Source: Bacteroidota bacterium
GTDB taxonomy: Bacteria > Bacteroidota > Bacteroidia > Bacteroidales > GCA-2748055
DNA length: 49,300 nt
Direction: 5' to 3'
Assembly (NCBI GenBank): GCA_024244665.1
Contig: JAAEOI010000081.1
Location: 1 to 49,300, forward strand
Position 1 is the first letter of the stretch. Each line of letters begins with the position of its first letter. Positions 6,874 through 15,777 of this stretch are shown here, in pieces. The position numbers and the translations under genes were made by a program. The notes under the pieces are model-generated. The model made no database searches and was not told the origin of the DNA. It saw only the letters and a program-made list of their open reading frames with translations.

Positions 6874-8704
6874 GCAGCTTCTCAGCCACCTGAACGGCAA
6901 GAGGATATCTTCCGAAGGGTGCACTTACCTGTATACCATTTACAAAGGAGAGGACTTTATCCACCATGGATTGGGCAATTTCTATTCCCGCTTTCAGCTG
7001 ATCCTCCTTAGTATCATACTTACCAATGTACCCGATCACTGAATCGGGCACAAATACACCGGGCACCTCATTTTTCATGAATTCTGCATTCCTGAGGCTC
7101 ACCAGCGGCCAGATCCCTGCAATCAGATAGAGATCCTCCATGACGGCCTTCTCCAGGAAGGACTTCAGTGAATCGATATCAAATACAGGTTGTGTGATGA
7201 TATATTCGGCCCCTGCTTCTTTCTTCATCTTCAGGCGGTTGATTTCGTTCTCCAGGTTTACACTGTTGGGATCCACTCCCACTCCGGTAAAGAAGGAGGT
7301 AGGTTCGCCGATGCGCTTCTCTCCAACATCAATGCCGTGGTTCAGGTTGTTGATCAGGTGTACAAGCCCTATGGCATCAATATCAAATACGGCGGTTGCC
7401 TGAGGATAATCGCCAATCATTGGCGGATCCCCTGTAATGGCCAGGATATTCCTTGTACCCAGGACCGATGCTCCCAGCAGGTCTGACTGCATCCCAAGCA
7501 GGTTCCTGTCCCTGCATGTATAATGGATCACCGTCTCTATTCCAACCTTTTGTTCCAGCAGTACCGACAGGGCCAGTCCGGTCATTCGTGCCGAAGCCCT
7601 CGGTCCGTCCGGAATATTAATGGCATCCACCCTGCTCTCTTTTAACAAAATGGCCCCCTCAACCGATTTTGTCGTATCGGTGCTTCTCGGGGGAACCATC
7701 TCCACCAGTACCACCTGCTCGCCGGAAGAGATTTTTTTGGAAAGATTTGATTTCTCTTCCTGGGGTACCGGGTCGGGAAGGGGCTCCTCCGAAACCGGCT
7801 TAATACCAATGTTGATCGAGTGCTGAATCCTGGTCTGTTTCATGGCCAGTGCATTGGCCATTTTACTGATGTGTTCGGGGGTGGTCCCGCAGCAACCGCC
7901 CATCATTCTTACGCCCATGTCAATAAAGCGTTTGGTATAAACCGAAAAGTATTCAGGAGTGCTGAGATAGATCATCCTGCCATCGGTAAATTGGGGACGG
8001 CCGGCATTGGGCATGATGCAGATGGGCTTATCTGAAACAGTGATCATCTGCTCTACGAAATCGAGCATCGGCTTGGGCCCAACAGTGCAGTTCAGCCCGA
8101 TCACCGTGGCTTCACTCTTCAGAAGCTTTCCGGTAATATCCTCCAGGTCAAGTCCGTACCGGGTTTTCCCATCCTCTCCGACGGTCATCATGGCCACCAC
8201 GGGAAGATCGCTTTCGCTACGTATGGCCTTAACGGCCTGTTCCATCTCCCTGATATCCTGGATGGTCTCAATGATGAAAAGATCTACCCCGGCCTGGCCC
8301 AGGTATCCTGCCTGTTCTTTATAAACATCAAAAACCTTCTCCAGGGAGACCTCTCCCCACGGTTCAAGCTCCTCTCCTACCGGACCCATGCTTCCGGCCA
8401 CATAGACATTCTCCCCTGCAGCCTCCCTGGCCAGCTCCACCCCCATACAATTGATCTCCCCGATCTGATCCTGCAGGTTGTGTGATTTAAGCTTTAAACG
8501 GTTGGCACCATAGGTATTGGTCTCGATCACCTTTGCCCCCGAACGGATATAGTCCTCATGGATGGACCTGATCAGGTCGGGCCGTGACAGGTTCAGTTCA
8601 TCGTAACACTTGTCTATAAAGACACCCTTCTCGTAGATCAGGGAGCCCATGGCACCATCCAGCAGCACCAGGTTTTCATCGATATATTCTTTAAATGGAA
8701 TCAT
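6866..8704 (-). CDS. yitJ: Bifunctional homocysteine S-methyltransferase / methylenetetrahydrofolate reductase (YitJ type)
   Basis: A 612-aa fusion enzyme of methionine and one-carbon metabolism. Residues 1-300 form the zinc-dependent homocysteine S-methyltransferase barrel: LLDGAMGS near 14-21, ETNTYGAN at 61-68, GLNCTVGP with Cys206, and MGGCCGTTPEH with Cys271 and Cys272 completing the zinc site. From about 325 onward is a MetF-type flavin-dependent 5,10-methylene-THF reductase domain (VEMVPPR, INIPDGPRASARM, TGDPP, YIITQPVFD). The order matches Bacillus YitJ, which couples methyl-THF formation to homocysteine methylation. It is the last gene of a tight minus-strand run, 18 bp after the sulfatase. 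No SAM riboswitch was seen, as expected for an internal operon position. Confidence 0.93.
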   Translation of the reverse strand: MIPFKEYIDENLVLLDGAMGSLIYEKGVFIDKCYDELNLSRPDLIRSIHEDYIRSGAKVIETNTYGANRLKLKSHNLQDQIGEINCMGVELAREAAGENVYVAGSMGPVGEELEPWGEVSLEKVFDVYKEQAGYLGQAGVDLFIIETIQDIREMEQAVKAIRSESDLPVVAMMTVGEDGKTRYGLDLEDITGKLLKSEATVIGLNCTVGPKPMLDFVEQMITVSDKPICIMPNAGRPQFTDGRMIYLSTPEYFSVYTKRFIDMGVRMMGGCCGTTPEHISKMANALAMKQTRIQHSINIGIKPVSEEPLPDPVPQEEKSNLSKKISSGEQVVLVEMVPPRSTDTTKSVEGAILLKESRVDAINIPDGPRASARMTGLALSVLLEQKVGIETVIHYTCRDRNLLGMQSDLLGASVLGTRNILAITGDPPMIGDYPQATAVFDIDAIGLVHLINNLNHGIDVGEKRIGEPTSFFTGVGVDPNSVNLENEINRLKMKKEAGAEYIITQPVFDIDSLKSFLEKAVMEDLYLIAGIWPLVSLRNAEFMKNEVPGVFVPDSVIGYIGKYDTKEDQLKAGIEIAQSMVDKVLSFVNGIQVSAPFGRYPLAVQVAEKLLK

Positions 8705-8722
8705 GCCACAAAAGTAATGTTT

Positions 8723-10600
8723 TTAAGGCTGAGTGCTTCCTGCACCCAGGTAATTCATGCGCAACTGCACAATACGGTCACCGGCAACTGCAGGATCAAG
8801 TTCTAACTGTCTTATATCGAACTCATACCCTTGCTTGCCATCGTTCAGCATAACCAGTGAATTGAGGATCAGCAAGGCCTCAACAGCATCGCCACTCTCC
8901 TCAAGAGCCTGAATGATCACAGGGGCCGGATCCATTGCACCGGACAGTCCCAGGAATTCGGCAGCCCTTGTGCGTACCAATAGATCGTCATGACTGCACA
9001 GTCTTTTTGCCGTTTTATAAAACTCCTCTGCTTCCTTCCCGAAGCAGGAACAGGAAATCAGGCCCCAGTACACCTCAAGGCAATTTTCAGAATCCAGCGC
9101 CATGGAAATCCCCTCCCTGGCATCTTCAAAGGAAAGAAGGCTGAGGTCAGCCACATCAACCAGGCCAGCTATCTCCTTGCGGTGCTCCTGTCCGAAGAGT
9201 ACAGGGTTCCCAAAGCCCCTCTCTCTGAGGACGTTTTCAGGATAGAAGCTGAGATCAGGCATCCCCTTGACCCAGCCGGTCAGCAGCTCCCTCATTCCAG
9301 CCAGTTGCTCATTGTACTCAGGATCTCCAGCCAGGTTCATGGTTTCATAGGGATCATTCTCAAGATCATACAGGGCCTCAGGCTCCCTGGCTTCAAAAAA
9401 CTGGCTCTGCACGGCATTCAATTCCCCCCTGGCATACATGTCCCGCCACTGCTGGTAGGCCAGACATCTGTACCTGTAGTTATTTTGCAGGCCGTCAAAA
9501 TTGAAGGGCTGGTAGTTGCGGATATATTTAAGCCTCCCCTTCCTGGCCGTCCTCACCAGGTCATATTTTTCATCAAAGCGGTCTGCATAACCAAAGGTCA
9601 CTTCCCTCTGATCCAGTTCCCTGGAGGAGACCTCCTCACCCATGAATGGGATCCCGTCAATTCCCACAGGCAGCTCGATACCTGCAAGTTCCAGCAGCGT
9701 GGGTCCAAAATCCACAAAGCTGACAAATCCGTCAGTCTCAGCCCCCTGCCTGAGGTTCACCAGGTGACTGAACTTATCGGGAATACGTACCACCAGCGGG
9801 ATGTGCAGGCCGGTTTCATAGGCGTATCCCTTGCTTCCCGGCAGGACGCCGCCATGGTCACCAAAATAGAAGACAAAGGTGCTCTCCAGCAGTCCATCTT
9901 CTTCCAGCTGTTTCAATACAGACCCCACTATGGTGTCCACCGAAAGGATCCGGTCGCGGTAGTAGGCAGCTGTAAAACGGAACAGCTCTGTATCGGGGTG
10001 ATTGGGGAACAGGTGGACCATAGCAGGATCTGTCACAGGTGTATAATTTTCCATAAGTTCTGCAGGAAAATGAAGGCGGCTTTCATGGGAAACAGGGTGG
10101 GACTCCTTATGAAAAAAGGGTTGATCCGGTTCCCTGTGGCTCCAATGCGCTTTTTTGGAGGATTCATCCCAGACCCCTTCACCCTTCACATAATTGTAAT
10201 CTGTCTTGCTGTTATTGCTTGTGTAGTAACCCGCTTTCCTGAGATAAGCCGGGAACATCTCCACATCTCCGGGCATGGGAACCATGGTCGATTTCCGGTG
10301 ATACTGCGCCCCGGTCCTGGGTCCGAAGCATGACGATTCCAGGGTTGAACGTGCCACGCTGCAAACCGGGCTGTTAGAGAAGGCCCTGGTAAAAAGAATC
10401 CCCTCCGTCGCCATCTCTTCAATGTTTGGCGTGGCAATCCCATGGGAATCAAACAACTCCATGTAGTGCGTGGAGTTATCCTCCGAAATAATCCACACAA
10501 AATTGGGCTTCTCTTCAGTTTTGCATCCCTGCAGCAACATTATGGCAGCCAGTGCCGGTATAAAAGCGCTAAATAAACGGGGCGATCTAACTCTTTTCAT
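8723..10600 (-). CDS. S1-family sulfatase lipoprotein with C-terminal helical repeat region
   Basis: A 625-aa arylsulfatase-type enzyme (alkaline phosphatase superfamily) expected to remove sulfate esters from glycans. It has a lipoprotein signal (LLQGC, Cys26). Metal and active-site motifs include NFVWIISEDNS near 33-43, the formylglycine motif PVCSVARST with Cys80, DHGGVLPGSKGYAYETGLH and VRIPDKF. The motif reads C-S-V-A-R, whereas most Cys-type sulfatases have C-x-(P/A)-x-R, so position three is unusual. The last ~130 residues (after LLSFEDAREG) look like HEAT-type helical repeats and may serve as a docking region. It starts 2 bp after the gutted CE15 esterase gene. Substrate is unknown; its size and the phrase GPRTGAQYHR resemble the heparan/GlcNAc sulfatase-like branch. 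Confidence 0.88.
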   Translation of the reverse strand: MKRVRSPRLFSAFIPALAAIMLLQGCKTEEKPNFVWIISEDNSTHYMELFDSHGIATPNIEEMATEGILFTRAFSNSPVCSVARSTLESSCFGPRTGAQYHRKSTMVPMPGDVEMFPAYLRKAGYYTSNNSKTDYNYVKGEGVWDESSKKAHWSHREPDQPFFHKESHPVSHESRLHFPAELMENYTPVTDPAMVHLFPNHPDTELFRFTAAYYRDRILSVDTIVGSVLKQLEEDGLLESTFVFYFGDHGGVLPGSKGYAYETGLHIPLVVRIPDKFSHLVNLRQGAETDGFVSFVDFGPTLLELAGIELPVGIDGIPFMGEEVSSRELDQREVTFGYADRFDEKYDLVRTARKGRLKYIRNYQPFNFDGLQNNYRYRCLAYQQWRDMYARGELNAVQSQFFEAREPEALYDLENDPYETMNLAGDPEYNEQLAGMRELLTGWVKGMPDLSFYPENVLRERGFGNPVLFGQEHRKEIAGLVDVADLSLLSFEDAREGISMALDSENCLEVYWGLISCSCFGKEAEEFYKTAKRLCSHDDLLVRTRAAEFLGLSGAMDPAPVIIQALEESGDAVEALLILNSLVMLNDGKQGYEFDIRQLELDPAVAGDRIVQLRMNYLGAGSTQP

Positions 10601-10602
10601 CC

Positions 10603-11073
10603 TTATAACTTTTGGTGAGGTGAATCTGACATTTTCAGATGAAGATCTGCAAAAGCCAGGTACTGTTCCCAGTCATATGCAGTCAGGTCATGTTTCCCGG
10701 TGCGGATATGGTATCCCTGTTTGCCCTTCCACCGTGGCTGATCCATCTCCGGTGAAATCTCATCGCTCAGCACATCCCCCCCATACAGTCTGTAAACCTC
10801 CCCGGCTTCCAGGAGTGAAAGGTACTCACCCACAGGATCAGTCTCAAAATAATCCATGGCCCTTGACAATCCCCAGGCCCAGGCTACAATGGACCCCCAT
10901 GAATCGGCATTTTCAACAGAGATATGGTCATTGCTGAGCAATACTTCGGGCAAGGGATCAATCAACAGGTAAAGCGAATCGGATGATGACTGGCACTGTA
11001 CTGCCGGGATTATAGCAATGCCCACCAGCAGGAAAAGCAGCCGTTTAACCTGGCCTGAGAATTTCATTTTCAT
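10603..11073 (-). pseudogene. CE15-like esterase with internal in-frame deletion
   Basis: A 156-codon frame that begins with a signal peptide (MKMKFSGQVKRLLFLLVG..., cleavage near VQC) and contains two blocks typical of CE15 glucuronoyl esterase-like alpha/beta hydrolases. These are GSIVAWAWGLSRAMDYFETD (the helix before the nucleophile elbow in relatives) and, near the end, RLYGGDVLSD with GYHIRTGKHDLTAYDWEQYL, which contains the catalytic His. In full-length relatives about 190 residues lie between them, including the 'GHSRLGKTALW' serine elbow and the catalytic acid. Here 'ETDP' joins directly to 'VGEYLSL', which corresponds to the later 'ADPRGEFLS' of relatives. Start, signal and stop are intact, so a short protein could still be made, but it cannot be an esterase. 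It sits between the thioesterase and sulfatase genes with 15- and 2-bp gaps. Confidence 0.65.
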
Positions 11074-11088
11074 GAACTATAGTTTAGA

Positions 11089-11490
11089 CTATTTGATAAC
11101 GTTGAGAAGCACATCAGGTGCTCTGACCAGTTTTTTAGTTTGCATATCCATGAACACCAACACTACAGTTGCTTCGTGGGCCAGGGTTCCATCCTCTTTA
11201 TAGATGCGGTGATGGAACTTCATCTTTGCCGTGGGCAGCTCATTCACAGTGGTCTCTATAGTGATTAGTTCATCATAGGAGATCACTTTCCGGTATCTTG
11301 CCTCTACGGAGTAAACAGGCATCACGACACCCATTTCCTCAAGTTCCGCATAGGGGAAACCCAGCTCACGTATCATCTCAGACCGGCCCATCTCATACAA
11401 CCTTCCGTAGCTCCCATAATAAACTACTCCCATCTGATCGGTGTCACCATAAATCACCCTGTACTGCGTCTTTCCCGTAATCGCCTTCAT
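11089..11490 (-). CDS. YbgC/FadM-like acyl-CoA thioesterase (4HBT hotdog)
   Basis: A 133-aa single-domain hotdog thioesterase. The signature YGDTDQMGVVYYGSYGRLYE near the N-terminus matches the 4HBT family, and Asp18 is the expected catalytic residue. The rest follows the fold: long helix (EMIRELGFPY), VMPVYSVEARYRKVISYDEL, and VVLVFMDMQTKKLVRAP. Members hydrolyse short- or medium-chain acyl-CoA or acyl-ACP and often act in lipid or envelope metabolism. The substrate cannot be read from sequence. It lies 22 bp after the S9 peptidase and 15 bp before the CE15 remnant, all on one strand, so co-transcription is likely. Confidence 0.88.
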   Translation of the reverse strand: MKAITGKTQYRVIYGDTDQMGVVYYGSYGRLYEMGRSEMIRELGFPYAELEEMGVVMPVYSVEARYRKVISYDELITIETTVNELPTAKMKFHHRIYKEDGTLAHEATVVLVFMDMQTKKLVRAPDVLLNVIK

Positions 11491-11512
11491 AACTTACCAC
11501 TTTCTTACTTAC

Positions 11513-13630
11513 CTATTCCCTAATACTCGCCAGCTTCAATAAAAACGCATACTCCATTGCCGTCTCCTTATACCTTTCGAACCTTCCCGATGCACCGCCG
11601 TGACCAGTATCCATGTTGCAGTACATGAGCAGCAGGTTGTCATCGGTCTTCATATCGCGCAATTTCGCAACCCATTTGGCTGGCTCCCAGTACTGCACCT
11701 GGCTGTCATGCAGTCCGGTAGTCACCAGCATGTTGGGGTAATCTTTTTTCTCCACCTGGTCGTAAGGAGAGTAGCTGAGCATGTATTTATAGTACTTCTC
11801 GTCTTTGGGATTCCCCCACTCGTCATACTCACCGGTCGTCAGCGGAATCTCATCATCCAGCATGGTGGTCACCACGTCCACAAAGGGTACACCGGCAATC
11901 ACCCCCCTGTAGAGTTCCGACTGAAGGTTGATTATCGCTCCCATGAGCAAACCGCCTGCACTGCCACCCATGGCATAAAGATTTCCCGCAGAGGTATATT
12001 TCTCACTGATCAGGTGTTCGGAGCAATTGTTGAAATCGGTAAATGTATTCATCTTCTTCAGAAGCTTTCCGTCCTCATACCAGGGCCTGCCGTAGATCTG
12101 GCTTCCCCTGATGTGCGCCAGGGCAAATACAAACCCGCGGTCCAGCAGCGTCAGTCGGTGGGAATTGAAATAAGGGTCCATGGTGTGTCCGTAGGATCCG
12201 TACCCATAGATCAGGGTTGGATTGGTACCATCCAGTTCAATCCCCTTACGGTATACAATACTCATAGGGATATTCTTCCCGTCATCGGCTACAGCGTAGA
12301 GTCTTTTGGTTTCATAGTTGGCGGGGTCAAAATCACCCACTACCTCCTGCTGTTTTAGCAGTGTTTTCTCTTTTGAAGCAAGATGATAATCGAAGGTGGA
12401 AGCCGGTGTGGTCATGGAAGAATAGCCATAGCGAAGTAATTCACTGTCAAAATCCAGATTGGTGGAGATCCAGGCAGTGTATACCTCTTCGCCCATCTCA
12501 ACATAGTGTTCAGACCCATTGTCCCAGCGTATCACCCTCAGCTGGTTCAGGCCCTCTTTTCTTTCATTCACCACCAGGTAGTCCCTGAAGATTTCGATCC
12601 CCTCAAGGAATACATCCTTGCGGTGAGCAATCACCTCTTCCCAGTTCTCTTTGCCGCCCTTTGTTACCGGGGTTTTCATTAACCTGAAATTGACGGCATC
12701 CAGGTTGGTTATGATATAAAAATGATCGCCGAAATGTGCAATGTCATATTCCAGTCCACGCTCCCTGGGCTGAACTACCTTAAACTCTCCCGTGGGATCA
12801 TCCGCCGACAGCACCTGGTATTCGGAGGTCAGCGTACTGGAGCTTCCTATGATCATGTACTCTTTGGACTTTGATTTATATACATAGGTACTGAAAGTCT
12901 CATCTGCCTCTTCAAAGACCAGGACATCCTTCGAGGCACTGGTACCCATTGTATGCCTGTAGATAGCCACGCTCCGCAGAGTGACATCATCCTTCCTGGT
13001 ATAGAAAATAGTTTGGTTATCGCCTGCCCATGAAGCCCCGCCGGTGGTCATCGGAATATTATCATCCAGCATATCCCCGGTTTCCAGGTCCTTAATCATC
13101 AGGGTATACTTCCTCCGGCTCACTGTATCGATCCCCATCACCGCATAGCGGTTGTCGGGACTGATGCTGATACCGCCCACATCATAATAGGCAATCCCTT
13201 CAGCCATCTTGTTCACATTGGCAATCACCTCCTCCTCTGCTTCAAGCGAATCCTTCTTCCGGCAGTAGATGGGGTACTCCTTCCCTTCCACATAACGTAC
13301 ATAATAGAAATAACCGTTCTCCTTATAAGGGACACTCTCATCGGTTTGCTTGATACGGCCGATGATCTCCCTGTACAAAGATTCCTGAAGATTCTCAGAA
13401 CCCTTCATCACCCCTTCCCTATAGGTATTTTCAGCCTCCAGATAGGCAATCACCTCCGGGTTTTCCCTCTCCCTCAACCAATAATAATCATCCACTCTGG
13501 TATCTCCGTGAATGGTCAGTTTTTTGGCTTTCTTTGCTGCAACCGGCGCTTCCATCTTCTCTTTTGTTTTACATGATTGAATTGTGATCACGACAATTGC
13601 CAGCAGGATCACCTTAATACTGCTATTCAT
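11513..13630 (-). CDS. S9A-family prolyl oligopeptidase / oligopeptidase B-like peptidase
   Basis: A 705-aa serine peptidase of the prolyl oligopeptidase family. It begins with a lipoprotein signal (IQSC, Cys20), so it is probably periplasmic and membrane-tethered. A beta-propeller domain follows (DDYYWLRERENPEVIAYLEA at the start, as in oligopeptidase B), then the alpha/beta-hydrolase domain. The catalytic triad is visible: Ser557 in MGGSAGGLLMG, Asp642 in TTGLHDSQVQYWEP and His677 in MDTGHGGASG. The DDEIPLTTGEYDEWGNP segment is typical of the PtrB branch, which cleaves oligopeptides after basic residues. It starts 2 bp after the Tex gene stop. A proline-specific activity is the alternative. 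Confidence 0.92.
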   Translation of the reverse strand: MNSSIKVILLAIVVITIQSCKTKEKMEAPVAAKKAKKLTIHGDTRVDDYYWLRERENPEVIAYLEAENTYREGVMKGSENLQESLYREIIGRIKQTDESVPYKENGYFYYVRYVEGKEYPIYCRKKDSLEAEEEVIANVNKMAEGIAYYDVGGISISPDNRYAVMGIDTVSRRKYTLMIKDLETGDMLDDNIPMTTGGASWAGDNQTIFYTRKDDVTLRSVAIYRHTMGTSASKDVLVFEEADETFSTYVYKSKSKEYMIIGSSSTLTSEYQVLSADDPTGEFKVVQPRERGLEYDIAHFGDHFYIITNLDAVNFRLMKTPVTKGGKENWEEVIAHRKDVFLEGIEIFRDYLVVNERKEGLNQLRVIRWDNGSEHYVEMGEEVYTAWISTNLDFDSELLRYGYSSMTTPASTFDYHLASKEKTLLKQQEVVGDFDPANYETKRLYAVADDGKNIPMSIVYRKGIELDGTNPTLIYGYGSYGHTMDPYFNSHRLTLLDRGFVFALAHIRGSQIYGRPWYEDGKLLKKMNTFTDFNNCSEHLISEKYTSAGNLYAMGGSAGGLLMGAIINLQSELYRGVIAGVPFVDVVTTMLDDEIPLTTGEYDEWGNPKDEKYYKYMLSYSPYDQVEKKDYPNMLVTTGLHDSQVQYWEPAKWVAKLRDMKTDDNLLLMYCNMDTGHGGASGRFERYKETAMEYAFLLKLASIRE

Positions 13631-13632
13631 AG

Positions 13633-15756
13633 CTACATATTTTTCATTGACAATTGAATTCTTTTGCGCTGAATATCAACTTCCAACACCCTGACTTTCA
13701 CATGCTGGTGTATCTTCACGATGTCGTTGGGATCCTTTACAAAACGGTCGGCCAGCTGGGAGATGTGCACCAGCCCGTCCTGCTTCACCCCCACATCCAC
13801 AAAAGCCCCGAATTTGGTAATGTTTGTAACAATCCCCGGCAGTTGCATTCCCGGCTTAAGATCCTCCACGGTGTAAACCGTCTGGTCGAACTCAAACACC
13901 TCGATCTGTTCCCGTGGGTCACGTCCGGGCTTCTCCAGCTCCTTTTGAATATCCTTCAGTGTGGGAAGGCCGATCCCACCGGCTACATATTTCTGAAGAT
14001 CAATCTGCTTCACCAATGCTTCATCATGAACCAGCTGGTCCAAATCCACGTTCAGGTCAGAAGCCATCTTCTCAACAATATGGTAACTCTCGGGGTGTAC
14101 TGACGAGTTATCCAGGGGATTATTCGTTCCGTCGATGCGCAGGAATCCCGCACACTGCTCAAAGGCCTTGGCTCCCATACGGGTTACTTTCAGCAACTGC
14201 TTGCGAGAGGTAAATCCGCCGATTTCCTGCCGGTAGTCAACCACGTTCTGGGCAAGTACAGGCCCCAGTCCCGTTACATAGGTTAGCAGGTGCTTACTGG
14301 AGGTGTTCAGGTTGACCCCCACCAGGTTCACACAGCTCTCCACTACCTCGTCCAGACTCTTCTTCAGGTTACCCTGGTCAACGTCGTGCTGGTACTGCCC
14401 CACCCCGATGGATTTGGGATCGATTTTCACCAGCTCGGCCAGAGGATCCATGAGCCTCCTGCCTATGGAGACAGCACCCCTGACGGTTACATCATAATCG
14501 GGGAACTCATCCCTGGCGATCTTCGAGGCCGAGTATATGGATGCCCCTGATTCGTTCACCACGTATACCTCAATATCATGGGGGAAGCGGATCATCCGGA
14601 TAAAGCGCTCGGTTTCCCGGCTGGCGGTCCCGTTCCCGATGGCAATGGCCTCGGTTTTATATTGTTCCACCAGCGATGACACCTTCCTGGTGGCACCAGC
14701 CCTGTCCTTTTGGGGCGGATGGGGATAGATAGTGGAGTTGTTTACCAGGTTTCCATGCTCATCAAGGCATACCAGCTTACAGCCCGACCGGAATCCGGGA
14801 TCGAGGGCCAGCACCCGCTTCTGCCCCAGGGGCGAGGCCAGCAGCAGCTGCCTCAGGTTTTCTGCAAATACCCTGATAGCCTCCTGGTCGGCCGTTTCCT
14901 TGAACATCGCCTTGAACTCATTCTCAATGGAAGAGTGCATCAGCCTCTTGTAAGAGTCCTTCACCGCCTCTTCCACCTGCTGTCCGACGTCATAGGGATT
15001 CTTCACAAACTGTTCATTCAGGGCATCAATCACCCTGGGAGTATCGGGCTCGACGGCCAGCTTCAGAAATCCCTCCTGCTCACCACGCCGCATGGCCAGT
15101 ATCCTGTGACCCGGACATTTTTTCAGTGGCTCGCTGAACTCGAAATAGTCCCTGTACTTCTCAGCCTCCTCCTCTTTGCCCTTCATCACTTTGGAATATA
15201 TTACCCCACTTCTGTCAAAATGGTAGCGGACCGTTTTCCTTGCCCGCGGGTTCTCATTCACCCATTCAGCAATGATATCCCTGGCACCCTGCAGAGCCTC
15301 TTCCTCATTCTCCACCTCATCATTGAGAAACTTCGAGGCGGCCTTCTCCACCTGCATCTCCTGCTGCTTCATCAGGATCTTTGCAAGCGGCTCCAGCCCC
15401 TTATCCCGGGCCACGGTGGCCCTGGTCTTCCGCTTCGGTTTATAGGGAAGATAGATATCCTCCAGCACAACCGGATCGAGGCACTCTTCGATCTTCTTCC
15501 TCAACTCAGGCGTGAGCAGATCCTGCTCATCAATGGTCTTCAGGATATATTCCTGTCTTTTCTTCAGCTCCTTCAGCTTGTTCAGTTCATCCCTGATATC
15601 GGTGATTTGCACCTCATCCAGGCTCCCTGTATGCTCCTTCCTGTAGCGACTGATAAAGGGGATGGTAGCACCCTCCTCCAAAAGGTCAACTGTGTTTTTC
15701 ACCTGCCTTAAGGGGATTTTCACCCTTTGGGCAATGATCTCTTCAAAAATGATCAT
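13633..15756 (-). CDS. tex: Tex-family RNA-binding transcription accessory protein
   Basis: A 707-aa cytoplasmic Tex/YhgF protein. The N-terminus shows IPFISRYRKEHTGSLDEVQI, then LEDIYLPYKPKRKTRATVA. The YqgF-like RNase H fold follows (VLALDPGFRSGCKLVCLDE), with VYVVNESGASIYSAS, RRLMDPLAELVKIDP and SIGVGQYQHDVDQ. Helix-hairpin-helix segments (VGVNLNTSSKHLLTYVTGLG; IGGFTSRKQLL) precede a C-terminal S1 RNA-binding domain (MQLPGIVTNITKFGAFVDVG, DGLVHISQLADRF). Length and domain order match the family. Tex acts in transcription and RNA metabolism. It sits in the middle of the minus-strand run, 21 bp after DUF4249 and 2 bp before the S9 peptidase. Confidence 0.96.
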   Translation of the reverse strand: MIIFEEIIAQRVKIPLRQVKNTVDLLEEGATIPFISRYRKEHTGSLDEVQITDIRDELNKLKELKKRQEYILKTIDEQDLLTPELRKKIEECLDPVVLEDIYLPYKPKRKTRATVARDKGLEPLAKILMKQQEMQVEKAASKFLNDEVENEEEALQGARDIIAEWVNENPRARKTVRYHFDRSGVIYSKVMKGKEEEAEKYRDYFEFSEPLKKCPGHRILAMRRGEQEGFLKLAVEPDTPRVIDALNEQFVKNPYDVGQQVEEAVKDSYKRLMHSSIENEFKAMFKETADQEAIRVFAENLRQLLLASPLGQKRVLALDPGFRSGCKLVCLDEHGNLVNNSTIYPHPPQKDRAGATRKVSSLVEQYKTEAIAIGNGTASRETERFIRMIRFPHDIEVYVVNESGASIYSASKIARDEFPDYDVTVRGAVSIGRRLMDPLAELVKIDPKSIGVGQYQHDVDQGNLKKSLDEVVESCVNLVGVNLNTSSKHLLTYVTGLGPVLAQNVVDYRQEIGGFTSRKQLLKVTRMGAKAFEQCAGFLRIDGTNNPLDNSSVHPESYHIVEKMASDLNVDLDQLVHDEALVKQIDLQKYVAGGIGLPTLKDIQKELEKPGRDPREQIEVFEFDQTVYTVEDLKPGMQLPGIVTNITKFGAFVDVGVKQDGLVHISQLADRFVKDPNDIVKIHQHVKVRVLEVDIQRKRIQLSMKNM

Positions 15757-15777
15757 GGAAAATTCTGTTCTGAATTA

